Below, piece by piece: positions 39,601-50,265 of a stretch of DNA of 64,000 nt (the stretch's first letter is position 1; the number at the start of each line of letters is the position of its first letter). Under the pieces are notes generated by a model, which did no database searches, was not told the origin of the DNA, and saw only the letters and a list, made by a program, of their open reading frames with translations. Made by a program: the position numbers and the translations under genes. This stretch comes from Apostichopus japonicus (lineage: Eukaryota > Echinodermata > Holothuroidea > Aspidochirotida > Stichopodidae), in assembly GCF_037975245.1 (NCBI RefSeq), contig NC_092566.1, forward strand, positions 18,509,001 to 18,573,000, given 5' to 3'.

Positions 39601-42600
39601 TTCACTGTATAGAGAACAAAACTCTGAAAATCAGTAGAGAAATTACCAATTGTGTACGAAAAGAAAGTTGGTACACCTTTCAAATTTTACGAAAGATCGA
39701 GCAAAATACTTTCGAAAAATTCACGCGAAACTGGCATATCGTGCTAAATGCAACAAATGTCATGTAAACAAGGCTCTAGTACACCAATTTATGAATTAAC
39801 TATAAGACCACATCTGGTGTTAAGCGGGGGGAAAAGAAAGTATTTCTAGAATTTCCACCAAAAAAGGAAAAATTATTATCCTACCACAGTTAAGTGTATA
39901 GTAAATAGCCTAACCACTTCGTCGGTTACGGATCTCACGTAACAACAAAAACACAACTATAAATTGTATTTTGCGAAGTTGACGTTCTCTACAAGAACAT
40001 GGAAACAATATTTAGCATTTAGTTAATCATGCCAAGTGGCCTAAAATATGGAATTGCAAGGTTTACTTTTATAAATATGACCATACCGTAGGTATCGGGG
40101 CCATGATATCGTGTCTGTATGGTATAGACTGTGCCTCGTGTATCATGGGGAAAAGATTGTTTTGTTCATGCGGAGGAGTCGGTTGGCTTGAGGTGTGTTT
40201 TACTTACCTTCATGATACGGGGATTATTTACCTACTTTTCTTTAACGTCTAAGATAATATTTCGCATAACTTTCCCGATCCTTTACTGACTGACCTTATT
40301 AATTCTAGAGTGGAGCCAAAATAGTTTACTCCATGAAAAGATTTTTGGAAACGTGCCAAAAATGTTAACAAACAGGTGTTAGACAGGGGATTGCAACTTG
40401 CTTGACAAGGTACCTGGTAAAATTTGCTGCACATGTAGCCTACCAGGGTTAAACACTGCAGTTGTAAACTGATGTACGTATAGTGCACGCTGTTCATTGT
40501 TAGGCAGTCTTGAAACGGGGCTTTGCCGAACGTAGTTTGTTTCATAATATCGACAGTTTTGTAAGTTAAACTTTTAAAAGATTGTGAGACAGATTAAATC
40601 TCTTTTCATTTTATCACATAATATTGCTACTCTAACTTGTCATTTTAAAATTTTGAACGGTTTCATGACAATTTAAATTCATCATGGTGAAATTTTCAGT
40701 TGCAAAAACTGATCGCCACAGTATTATAGGTCTGGCGACTAGCATTAATTTTTCCATAAATTCTCATCGCCAGCCGAGATTGTGGTCGCCAATGCAACCA
40801 TGGCGACCGTAATTAAAAAGGGTTGGTTCCAGTAATGCCTAAACCTTGTTAAATTTATTTGTGTACCTCTGGGAGCTAACACACTTTAAATATCTGATGA
40901 CGCACATTAAAAGAGAGGTCAGGAATACTTCAAATGTTGAGGCATAATGTATGATTTCAGATACTCATCACTTGAAAAGTACATCTGGACAGCATGCTGC
41001 CTCTTTAAAGATCTTCCACTTACAGCATATTTTACTAATATCACTACCCCAGTACTCTAGTTAACAATAAATGATTTGGCCACAAGGACACCTTGCAATT
41101 ACATTATACTTGGGACATCTTGTTAAGGAAAAAGCAATTATGATGCTTACATGTCCCGTTCTTTAGCAGGATTTGCTTCATAGGCAGAGGGACTTCTGTT
41201 GATATTGGCATCTTTAAGATCACCTACTGATACATATATGTCTGCTGGCTTCATGTTCTTATCAGCATTGACTATACTCTGTTGGAATGGAAGAACCAAA
41301 GCAATGTCATGTTTAAGCTATATGTGCATACAAGACTTTCACTTCTTACAGTGTGTCGGTTGCATTCTCTTCATGTACTTAATTAAGTGGGTTCTTAAGT
41401 TGTTTTTCTTACAGTGTGTTACAGTACATTCTCTTCAGTGGGTTCTTAAGTTTTTTTATTGAAGTGTGTGTTACATTCTCTTTGTGTATTTAACTAACTG
41501 GTTATTTCTTACAGTTTATGTTGTATTGTTGTGTTGTTTTTATTCAGCACTAATTACATGTGAACAACTAATTGGAAAAGTTTAGACTATTATTTCATTA
41601 TTTGAAATGAAACCTGAAAGATAAAGTTTCAAAATTACCATATTGCCATATATGATATTAGTATTAAATAGCATAAGAAATCTATCAAAATCAAGAGCTG
41701 CTTTAATTAACCTTCTGATGATTTAATCCCTTCCAATGGTCTTCACTGTGAATATACAGAGACACACAGTCATCTAAAGCACAAGAAGGCAAATGAAGAT
41801 ATAGTGTGCCTTCTCAACTAACCAAGGTGATGTCATCTAAGCTGAGTACCTAATCTGCAATACTTGCTGTCGATAAGTGGTATCAAACAATGCTATAACA
41901 AACCACGCAACATTACATTTCTTGCACTTTCTTACCATTGTTATTCCTGAAACCAGGGCATCAAATGTCTCCTTGACGTATCCCAGACTGGTGACATCAT
42001 ATAGGACGTAATTCAGAAATCCTGCTGGAGTTGAATGTGTGTGGGTTCCACTGATTGCTACATTTTCCTCAGTGTACATGCTGCCAAATTTAACTTTGAG
42101 ATTTTTGATCACCTGCAAAAAGTAAAAACATACATTTCTGCACAATGGACTGTCAGATCATCTGCACCAACTGATGTAGAGTTACATAAGTAAATAGTCA
42201 ATTGTATACTATGTGATTCCATTTGTGCCTACTACTGTTACGTACCATTGCTGCTATGTACGATTGCTGCTATATACCATTGCTGCTATGTACCATTGCT
42301 GCTATATACCATTGCTGCTATGTACCAATGCTGCTATGTACCATTGCTGGTATGTACAGTACTATTTCTGCTATGTACGATTGCTGCTATGTACTATTTC
42401 TGCTATGTACGATTGCTGCTATGTACAATTGCTGCTATGTACCAATGCTGCTATATACCATTGCTGGTATGTACAGTACTATTTCTGCTATGTATGATTG
42501 CTGCTATGTAGCATTGCTGCTATGTACAATTGCTGCTATGTGCCAATGCTGCTATGTACCATTGCTGCTATGGACCATTGCTGCTATGTACCATTGCTGC

Positions 42601-44872
42601 TATATACCATTGCTGCTATGTACCAATGCTGCTATGTACCATTGCTGGTATGTACAGTACTATTTCTGCTATGTACGATTGCTGCTATGTACTATTTCTG
42701 CTATGTACGATTGCTGCTATGTACAATTGCTGCTATGTACCAATGCTGCTATATACCATTGCTGGTATGTACAGTACTATTTCTGCTATGTATGATTGCT
42801 GCTATGTACCATTGCTGCTATGTACAATTGCTGCTATGTGCCAATGCTGCTATGTACCATTGCTGGTTTGTACAGTACTATTTCTGCTATGTACGATTGC
42901 TGCTATGTACCATTGTTGCTATGTACCATTGCTGCTATGTACAATTGCTGCTATGTACCAATGCTGCTATATACCATTGCTGGTATGTACAGTACTATTT
43001 CTGCTATGTATGATTGCTGCTATGTACGATTGCTGCTATGTACCATTGTTGCTATGTACAGTACCATTGCTGCTATGAACAGAACAGTTACACACTGTAT
43101 ATGAGACTACATTTAAGTATGAACAAGTTCAAAAGTAACAGTACTGTCACATCAAAAGCATGTAATGTAAAAAATAACAGCATTATCACGTCAAAAGCAT
43201 GCAGTGTCAGAAGTATCAGTATTATAATGCCACTCATATTGATGTAAATTACAAACCTGTGCGGTAACTCCTTGACCCTGCATGCCACAATCAACACTCA
43301 CAAAAACCACTCTCTTCTCTGGGTTACTACGGTGCGAAAAGATAAATGCTCTGCTGTAGATTCGGAGATGTATTCCTCCTGTGATTTGTGATGGATTAGC
43401 ATATCCCATCTGAAGAGGCAAACATAGTTTAAGTTTTATTGATAGCAAGATTTAAATAGTTTGGAAACAGTGCATCTCTAGTATAATATTTCTTCTAATG
43501 GCATGACTAAATCTAGTATGTTCAAAAAGAAACCAATACCTAAACACAGTGATAAGTTAGGCCTACATTTGAAAAACATTTTTCAATGTACAATTATAAC
43601 TAACCAACATTGCACTTTCAACCAACCAAAATGGGGTTTCCTCAATGACAAGAAAGGCAGAAACTAATCAATGTGGAGATAACATCCGCTGAGACCAACC
43701 ACATAAAAAATTAGTTCTGATGTTGATACAGGTAGTTCATATGTTACAGAAATTGCTCCAATTCTGAACAAAATATTTCAAATATAGGACCAGAATGTTA
43801 TTGATAAGTGCACCTAGCCTAACTTTAGCTGGGGCCTGATGTTACTAACTGATAGGTAATCAAACTAATTTTGAGAACATAAGGTAACAAAAACAAATTA
43901 GAACTGGACAAATGTATTTAACTAGGGAGTAATTGCAGAATACATCGCAACTCGGAAGACATCTGTGGTCACGTTGCATACAGACTGACAGATATATGGA
44001 TTATGAGAACGATGCATCATTTGGTGGTGCCAATGATATAAACTAACAGACCGATATGGCCTACTGCACTGTTGTTGTTCCTTGGATTCCTTCTTCTAAA
44101 TCTAAAGTCCAAGGTAATGCCAATGATGTGGCTTCGCAATGACATCAATGCATCGTTAGTGTGTTTTACCCTTCCAAAAGTCCAAAGTAGCCTACTTCAC
44201 TGTCTAGGCTATTGGATTCACAGTGAAATTAATGCTCCTTTAGTATATATCTCCCTTTAAAAATTAATTAAGTTCACTTAATCTCCGTCATGGCCTCGCA
44301 GTTTTGTAGTTGTTGTGAAATCAATGGCGTCATTAGTGTGTGTCTATACTAAGTCCAAAGTAATGTCAATGTCGTGGCTTCTTGGATATGAAGTCGGATC
44401 GATTCAATAAGTCGTTTGTATGTGAAGTTACAAAAAATAAATATTGTCATTTGGTCTATAGGCTAGGCTTAAGCCTATCCAGTGACAACATCTGCAAAGC
44501 AGGCATATATCAAAGTGGGAACTACTGTACGTGGTTGCTCGGCGATCTGCAGTAAAGCTGTAAGTTGAAGAATTAATTTGACAATCAGTAAGAAATGCCA
44601 CCATGTTATTGTAGGTCTTGTTCCTGGGCATTAATAGTGTTAGATATACCTTGAATTTAGCCCAAAACTAAGTAGGCCTAAGCCTAATTAACACTAACTG
44701 TTATAAGCTATTGTAAATTGTAGTTTACCATGTTCACATCTGCAGCAGGGCCAGTAACATCAGAGATTCCAGCACCAACGATATATTCGGCATTTCCTGG
44801 GTCTGGAGTGGTGGTTTCCGCGCCAATAAGAATGGAACAAAATGATAGAATTAAAACAAAATTAACTTCCAT
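24624..44872 (-). CDS. ASAH2: Neutral ceramidase, left copy, complete, 19 exons, 701 aa
   Basis: Exons (5' to 3'): 44872-44729, 43409-43257, 42112-41936, 41278-41151, 38987-38907, 38553-38433, 37953-37831, 37207-37121, 36130-36026, 34943-34862, 34383-34271, 33767-33673, 33430-33391, 32107-32018, 31529-31434, 27919-27773, 26712-26656, 26281-26193, 24801-24624. Sum 2106 nt with consistent phases. A signal peptide (MEVNFVLILSFCSILIGA) leads into the ceramidase domain. Visible family motifs are GTHTHS (H123, H125), WFAVHG (H233), GDVSPN with nucleophile Ser284, PGEFTTMSG (E468), YSDY (Y505) and a C-terminal beta-sandwich-type domain with GTYRISHFG. Known reaction: hydrolysis of ceramide to sphingosine and fatty acid at neutral pH by a zinc enzyme at the cell surface or in the secretory path. 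The zinc-ligand assignment follows known ceramidase structures. It ends FQVS-stop like family members; no broken exon was seen. Confidence 0.93.
24895..26090. repeat. 32-bp minisatellite in intron 18 of left ceramidase
   Basis: About 37 copies of a unit containing ACCAGGCAGGTACAGACATG and ACATCACATACC/ACAAACC variants. The orthologous intron of the right copy carries the same family over 52940-54595, but longer and with different variant order. Long minus-strand frames rich in MSVPAWW are read-through of the repeat. Confidence 0.92.
26915..27366. repeat. 29-bp minisatellite in intron 16 of left ceramidase
   Basis: About 15 diverged units of AAGTCAAATCGAGTACCTTG followed by TGGATTACC or GGGTGTAAC. 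It abuts the SINE at 27447. The same array sits at 55945-56270 in the right copy. Confidence 0.85.
27447..27750 (+). mobile_element. tRNA-derived SINE in ceramidase intron 16 (left copy)
   Basis: The head shows a tRNA-like promoter: an A-box-like GTGGTCAAGTGGTTAAAGG and a B box GGTTCAAGTCC about 40 bp later. A body follows with TCCTTGGGCAAGGCACTTTA and a 3' part GGGAAGGCGCTATATAATTT, ending in (TTA)n. This layout is typical of animal tRNA-SINEs. It is antisense to the ceramidase gene. The head is slightly eroded here; the copy at 56350 keeps a better A-box region. Confidence 0.82.
28228..31376. repeat. 73-bp minisatellite with a 1387-bp higher-order repeat in intron 15 of left ceramidase
   Basis: About 43 tandem copies of a 73-bp unit (ACCATCTCCCTGGTGGGGTT, TAGCGTGAACAGTCTA, CTATTCACCTACAAGCTAGC). 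Private variants recur at a distance of exactly 1387 bp, or 19 units: the CCCTGATGG variant at 28381 and 29768, and the CATCAACCTGG variant at 28964 and 30351. A 19-unit block has therefore been duplicated. The right ceramidase copy has no array at this position (around 56940-56990). Confidence 0.93.
32330..33285. repeat. About 40-bp minisatellite in intron 13 of left ceramidase
   Basis: Around 23 copies of a unit like CAGCCTTTGTATTGGTTATG followed by ATGGTTGCACACAATAACAA, with length variation in the AAC part. A block of about 182 bp, recognised by TTGCCCACAATAACAGCAAC, is repeated (32631 and 32813). The right copy has a much shorter array (57950-58220). Confidence 0.88.
36372..36960. repeat. 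70-bp G-rich minisatellite in intron 8 of left ceramidase
   Basis: About eight units of 70 bp with cores GTGGGTTAAGGGGTAACCAA and GTGAGTAGGGGTGGGGGTTA; a long G run lies at about 36918-36936. The plus strand has many closely spaced G3-5 runs and could form G-quadruplexes; this is the C-rich sense of the ceramidase transcript. The right copy has only about two degenerate units (62395-62560). Confidence 0.88.
39109..40833. mobile_element. hAT-like non-autonomous transposon (1.7 kb) in intron 4 of left ceramidase
   Basis: A perfect 15-bp inverted repeat, CAACCCTTTTTAATT at 39117 and AATTAAAAAGGGTTG ending 40825, is flanked by perfect 8-bp direct repeats GTTCCAGT (39109-39116, 40826-40833). Subterminal regions contain repeated GTCGCC/GGCGAC motifs in opposite orientations. 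The interior includes a block starting near 39354 (GGTTGGGCGATGTATCG) that looks like an end of another repeat family, so insertion may be nested. No transposase frame is present. Whether the right copy has it cannot be seen because that intron is outside the window. Confidence 0.85.
42243..43078. repeat. 16-bp minisatellite in intron 2 of left ceramidase, with about 298-bp higher-order unit
   Basis: About 50 copies of TGCTGCTATGTACCAT and variants (CCATT/CGATT/CAATT/CCAAT, and GTACAGTACTATTTC). The motif CTGGTATGTACAG recurs at 42347 and 42645, showing a 298-bp block duplication. Because 16 is not a multiple of 3 and the unit contains no stop in any phase, several overlapping plus-strand frames of 87-190 codons arise; none is a gene. 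Confidence 0.92.
44080..44400. repeat. Degenerate tandem repeat in intron 1 of left ceramidase
   Basis: Three loosely similar segments sharing AAGTCCAA(A/G)GTAATG, GTGGCTTC and TCAATG...TTAGTGTG blocks, about 80-130 bp apart. An old, diverged duplication with no coding meaning seen. Confidence 0.45.
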
Positions 44873-46504
44873 AACTCTGCTGCTGGTAAACGAACAGTCG
44901 AAGTTTTGTACTTGTTAAATGTAGCTGCTGCAGTGTAACGTTAGACTAAGCTAGGAATGAACATGTAATTTGTAGGCTTAGCCTGTGTGTGTTTGTACTA
45001 GTGATTGGTGAACTCGTGACATCATGACGTCTAACCAACCAACTACGGAGGTTTTGTTAGATCGGTGCTCCAAGTCAATCATTCTTTTCGTCGGCGTCAG
45101 TACGTCGATAGTGAGACCATAAAATCGTACCAACCAGGGAGGTTCATATTAGTAGACGTGCTTTCTTGTAGCACTCAACTCTTATATTATGAGATCTGCT
45201 TGCGGTACGGGGGAGGGGTATTGATGCACCAATTCATGAATAATCAGTCATGCAGCTGAAGTTGGCAACCGCTCACTGCGATTCTACATTGCGCGTTCGG
45301 ATCTTTCTCTGCATGCGCCTGTATATGAACTGTTTAAATCAACGAGTTTAATGATTCATTTACCTCAATGGTGTATATATGCGGTCACCTTTCCTCGCGC
45401 GTTATCATTCGGTTTCGACGTTAATGCGTTTGTTTTTATTATATGATTTGAATTTACACGTACACCCTTTAATTTACCCCAGTCTTTAATTAAGCCCCGG
45501 TCTTGAGGTTGCATGAATTTTCATCAAAAAACCTTCCATGCAGGTAATTGTCAGTAGCTTTCCAGTAATTCGGCAGCCGGTTTGGTTTACAGTACATCAC
45601 TGCGAATAGATCACCATTCCGTGATGTTTTGTCTATGTGTAATTTTACGACATCATTTGGAGTGAAATGCTCCAGTCATGTAACTGATCCACACCCCAGT
45701 GACCCCACAGTCGCGGTAATAAGCCTTAATGTGGATCAGGATTGGTTGAAGGGGTACACAATTCAAAGCGAAAGGTTATATTAACATTCACGAATGTGCC
45801 ACTTTCCACAATACAGATTCGCTCAGATGGAGTGTTTCGTACCGACACTGTGAAATATTTCGCCTAACGCAATAGCGTAAGCTTACAGATTTAATGAGCC
45901 GTTAACAGGCAGTCAAGGATATCAATGAATTCCGACCGACTTCATAACGCTGTACGGTAACCGATTAACCCTTTTTATTTCTGTGTATATTAATCCATCC
46001 ATCCATCCATCCTCGAGGTGTATCTGTTGTGATTGTAACACTAGGCTACATAGTATAGCAAGTAGGGTGCCAATATGTGCGTGCGAAAACACGATCGACA
46101 TAAGGATGAAATGGTAGGCTAGCTTTAAAGATCTGCCTAATTGGCTCCAATTATTGCACGCTATAGCTAGGAAAGTTTTTGTGATTACGTAATCGACCTG
46201 CCACGGTCGTAAATCAACCCCAGGCTCTACAATTAGCCTGCATAGCTTTTTAACACCATTAGGCTTTTTGTGTAAACACTGTGAATATGTTCATGTCTAC
46301 ATTGTAGTTAAACATCCATCGTTCACACAAAGACCCTCATACAAAAAAATATATGTGGCAGGCAGTGCAGACAAATTGGTAAATAGAGGTCATTTTACAA
46401 CCTAAGGGTCTTCGATTACATAATCTCAAGAAACATTTCCATGATAGTGTGCTATAGTACTATTTGGGGTCCATACAGCCGAGACCTTTAAACTTATATT
46501 TCAT
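44873..46504. other. Spacer upstream of the left ceramidase gene, containing its probable promoter
   Basis: No coding exon recognised. The first 200 bases probably hold the promoter and 5' UTR of the minus-strand ceramidase gene. Further right is unique-looking DNA with a (CATC)n-type tract at 45991-46012. It ends where similarity to 20355 begins (about 46505). Plus-strand frames such as 45065-45259 show no family feature. Confidence 0.45.
45001..45032 (-). promoter_or_regulatory. Candidate ceramidase promoter elements: CCAAT and CRE-like sites
   Basis: On the gene's strand, AGACGTCA and TGATGTCA (45032-45017) lie next to CACCAATCAC (45010-45001), about 130-160 bp upstream of the start codon at 44872. 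Two CRE/ATF-like half-palindromes beside a CCAAT box form a plausible core promoter. Motifs are seen; the role is inferred. Confidence 0.33.
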
Positions 46505-46794
46505 AAATCAAGAGATTGAAACATTTTACCCTGGTTTTTCATCACTGACATAAAAGTTAACAAAAGATGGTTGTGTTGAGCTCTCTTTATGTTATGTATC
46601 CGTTAATTTATGTTTTTGCTATATCTCGTTTCAGAATGTGATTTCACATCCATCCAAGGTATTTTAGTATTAACATGAATACCCATAAGTGTCATAATTG
46701 TGCTATTTTAACATGGTTATTTCAATATCAAAGTTATGTAGTTAGTTCTATAGCTGTAGTGACATTGTTTAGTTTTTTGTTTAAACATGATATG

Positions 46795-47548
46795 GGAAGG
46801 GCAAGTGAGTGGTGTTGATCATTAGACTTGTGTTAACAAACAATGGGATATGGGAGGGGCAAGTGAATGGTGTTTCTTTAGGTGTTTACAAACAATGGGA
46901 TATGGGAGGGGCAAGTGAGTGGTGTTTCTTTAGGTGTTAACAAACAATGGGATATGGGAGGTTCAGGTGAGTGGTGTTTCTTTAGGTGTTAACAAACAAT
47001 GGGATATGGGAGGGGCAAGTGAGTGGTGTTTCTTTAGGTGTTAACAAACAATGGGATATGGGAGGGGCAAGTGAGTGGTGTTTCTTTAGGTGTTTACAAA
47101 CAATGGGATATGGGAGGGGCAAGTGAATGGTGTTTCTTTAGGTGTTAACAAACAATGGGATATGGGAGGGGCAAGTGAGTGGTGTTTCTTTAGGTGTTTA
47201 CAAACAATGGGATATGGGAGGGGCAAGTGAGTGGTGTTTCTTTAGGTGTTAACAAACAATGGGATATGGGAGGGGCAAGTGAGTGGTGTTTCTTTAGGTG
47301 TTAACAAACAATGGGATGTGGGAGGGGCAAGTGAGTGGTGTTTCTTTAGGTGTTAACAAACAATGGGATATGGGAGGGGCAGGTGAGTGGTGTTTCCTTA
47401 GGTGTTAACAAACAATGGGATATGGGAGGGGCAGGTGAGTGGTGTTTCTTTAGGTGTTAACAAACAATGGGATATGGGAGGGGCAAGTGAGTGGTGTTTC
47501 TTTAGGTGTTAACAAACAATGGGATATGGGAGGGGCAGGTGAGTGGTG
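46795..47548. repeat. 52-bp minisatellite downstream of the right ceramidase copy
   Basis: About 14 nearly identical 52-bp units (GATATGGGAGGGGCAAGTGA, GTGGTGTTTCTTTAGGTGTT, AACAAACAATGG). The paralogous left array mixes 28- and 52-bp units, so the arrays have been homogenised separately since duplication. Each unit includes CAAGTGAGT, a donor-like string on the plus strand. Confidence 0.92.
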
Positions 47549-47554
47549 TTGATC

Positions 47555-49023
47555 ATTACCAGGTGCGTATCCGGGGGGGGGCGTTGGAGGTGCACGCCCC
47601 CCGGGTAAGAAAAAGAGGAGAGAAAAAAAAAGAGAAGAAAAAAGGGAAAAAAGAGGGGAAAAAAGAGGAAGAGGAGAGGAAGGAAGGGGAAAGAAAAAGA
47701 AGAAAGAGAGAAAAAGGAGAAAAGGAAGGAGTAAAAGAAAAACGCCAAGACACCTGGAAGAGAAGGAGAAATAGTGACATGATTACAGCGCTGAACCCTA
47801 TTATAAACACAGGGTAGCCAGTTACTGATCAAGGATTTTGGAAGGGGCGTGCGCCTCACCCTACCCCTAACATCGTCAACTCCATTTTTGACGTTTCCAT
47901 TTTGTCCTCTCTCAATGTATATGTACATATATACTATATGGCCTATCATAAAGCGTGTGTGTATATGAAACCTGCTATGAAACCAACTGTGGCTGGTCTC
48001 GAACTTGACCGTGTCGTCGGGGAACATGACGCATTTCGGGAAGGGCGCGACTGCCCCCACCCCCCTTGAGCATATCTTTTTATGATATTGTTAGTAATTT
48101 CAAAATAAAAAATGCTTAGATGCAACTTACAAGGCCGGGGAAGTGTCATTTCCAGCGATCTGGGAGGTACTTTCAGCCAAAATTTGCTTGTACGCTTCGC
48201 GCCAACAAATGGTCCTGGGTAGTGCCATTTCCAGCGATCTGGGAGGCATTTTCGGGCAAAAATTTTCTTGTGTACGCTTCGCGCCAACACATGGTGGTGC
48301 TACGCTTAGATAGTTTGCCAACAGGCTTCGCCCCTCACTTGGCGAACTCCTCGCTACGCGCCTGCTCGAATTTGTAAAGCAAACAGCAGATATCACCTTA
48401 TATCAATGAGCATGAAAATGGTGTTCCAAGATGAACAGCCTCAAAACTGTCTATGTGTGAAGTCATGGGCGTAGGAGCCCAATTTGATTTGGGGCTGTAA
48501 CGACTTGCCCGAAAAAAATAACCAAAACGTTCAACATGGTAATGTCAATATCATATAAGCCAGCATGGTTATTACATCGTTTGCCATTGTGTACCTTACG
48601 ATCCATGAAAGTTGCGCAGTATACCGCGGGATGCTAATGTAAACAACGAAATATCTTATATAGATGGGGAAAACCTTGAAAAGTGGGGCTGACAGGTATT
48701 GTGGGCCGCGACGTAGAATCACCTACACAAGCAATGATCCACAGGACATGCGATGAAGTCGAAAATGATTCGTGACTGGTGACAATCTTAAAAAAGGTTA
48801 TGGATAAAAAAAAAAAAAACTATTGGGAAATACTTGGTTCTCAGACAAAAGTGTACATCTGGTTGGTCATTTTTAAGCCTGAGAAGTGCCATTTCCTGTG
48901 ATCGAGGGGGATATTAAAACCAGAAAATTTTCTTGTACGCTGCGCGCCAACCGATGGTGGCGCTCCGCTTAGATAGTAATTCGTGCCCCCCGGGTCAGAA
49001 AATCCTGGATACCCCCTGATTAC
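47555..49023. mobile_element. TIR element of 1.46 kb, insertion specific to the right duplication copy
   Basis: Ends CAGGTGCGTATCCGG (47560) and CTGGATACCCCCTG (to 49018) are imperfect inverted repeats, flanked by 5-bp direct repeats ATTAC (47555-47559, 49019-49023). The site is uninterrupted in the left copy. The interior contains a purine-only tract (about 47608-47760) and three related modules with CATTTCC-GCGATC and CGCGCCAAC motifs (48145-48220, 48220-48320, 48880-48980). A GGCGTAGGAGCCC-type MITE fragment (48464) may be nested. No transposase is seen; the long low-complexity frames here reflect the purine tract. Superfamily unassigned. Confidence 0.65.
48464..48605. mobile_element. Fragment of the GGCGTAGGAG MITE family
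   Basis: CATGGGCGTAGGAGCCCAAT and the following GGGGCTGTAACGACTTGCCCG match the complement of the right end of the MITE at 18502-18879, including the later TCATATA...TTACATCG stretch. The opposite terminus is not recognisable, so this copy looks truncated or diverged. Confidence 0.6.
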
Positions 49024-49263
49024 TGTAGGTATTAACAAACTCCATTCCCAAAGTACATACTACTGTAATTACATGTGCAATCAATAATAATATGTCAATA
49101 TTTTGAAACTAACTGACATTAGTCTCAACCTGAGACTTTTGTAATTGCTGGGTAAATTTAACAATGATAATGTTTTGTCTGTTGGTCTTGCCATGGATAT
49201 AATGAGCTTAAACATCCGTACTACCTCTCTAGATGTCGTAGTAGTAGTGTGGATCCCACTCAG

Positions 49264-49603
49264 TTAAAGGCCATCTGAAAAAGTTAACTTTCCGTTGCTT
49301 GCAAGTGATGTTTTGTTCGTGTCACTAAAAACTGCAGACAGTAAGGAAAACGTGATACCTTGTTATCTTTAGCACGACCTGAGATGTCCATTGCTGAATT
49401 GTTTGTACACTGTGCTGTGGGTATTGGCCGCAGCTGTATGTACTGACTGTGCACTAGTGTCTAATTACCGATGGTAGCAAGCTGTATGTGTGTATTATCT
49501 CAGACCGCTGGTGATGTCTAAAACTTCTGTTACACCTCATTTGAAACTAGGTCAGATTACCGGCATTAGACGTTTCTTTTTGCGGGAGTCTTCACACCCT
49601 GAA
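49264..49603. mobile_element. TTAA-targeting MITE, copy 1
   Basis: About 332 bp, closely similar to 54965-55322 (shared CCATCTGAAAAAGTTAACTT and ACTAGGTCAGATTACCGGCA). Comparison with the left duplication copy shows it was inserted at TTAA within the 99-bp repeat; flanks are TTAA (49264) and TGAA (49600). The left end lacks about 25 bp relative to copy 2. Confidence 0.68.
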
Positions 49604-49900
49604 AGTATTTGAAAGCCCAGTCAGTTCTGGCATACAGTTCATTATGGTGTGTAATGGTCTGGAATCTTCTTGTTGCAATTGGGCAATGACAGCCCACTCA
49701 GTTAAGGTATTGAAAGCCCAGTTAGTCCTGGCATGTTCATTGTGGTGTGTAATAGTCTGGAATCCTCTTCTTCCAATAGGGCAGTAACAGCCCACTCAGT
49801 TAAGGTATTGAAAGCCCAGTTAGTCCTGGCATGTTCATTGTGGTGTGTAATAGTCTGGAATCCTCTTCTTCCATTAGGGCAGTAACACCAATCCTCCCAA
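49604..49900. repeat. Short version of the 99-bp minisatellite (about three units)
   Basis: Homologous to 22025-22950 but with about three units of 90-99 bp. Overlapping minus-strand frames (49592-49994) are not genes. Confidence 0.85.
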
Positions 49901-50265
49901 CCCACAATCTTGAGCACTGTTTCTTCAGCTCATTAGAGGATTTTGGTGTCGTGTGAGAGACTGGTTCCATGTTCAAGCATTCAACTGTGTCCAAAGTTGG
50001 TGAGTCAGTTCTTGGATTTTAAAATTGACTTGAAGTGATTGAGCACATGGATTACTTGGAAGGAAGGTTAATATTTTATACTGTAGGCTTTTACGTGTGA
50101 TTACATCTTTAAGAAATGGAAGAAGTACACAGTAACCAAAAAAATACATTACACAAGATGTGATCTGTTATAGTTTATTTAAAAGAAAAACCACATCTGG
50201 CCAAGATTTCATAATTAAATCTAGATTGTATCTTGAGATATTAAGTGAGAAGTACAGATCTTACT

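Larger units (their letters stand above)
20355..44900. repeat. ASAH2: Left copy of a segmental tandem duplication carrying a ceramidase gene
   Basis: DNA from about 20355 (GAGATTGAAATATTTCACCC) reappears in the same order and orientation from about 46505 (GAGATTGAAACATTTTACCC), first as 3'-flanking DNA, then as ceramidase exons 19 to 6 up to the right edge. Introns and flanks align apart from array length changes and private insertions. The right copy is cut by the window, so total unit length and the far breakpoint are unknown. The shared SINE in intron 16 shows that this insertion predates the duplication. Confidence 0.9.

Noticed and set aside
42213-43104. Six overlapping plus-strand frames rich in C, Y, L and A
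   Set aside because: All are readings of one 16-bp minisatellite inside a ceramidase intron.
47509-48060. Minus-strand 183-codon frame with F/S/L-rich stretch and its plus-strand K/E/R-rich partner
   Set aside because: Low-complexity reading of a purine-only tract inside a mobile element.
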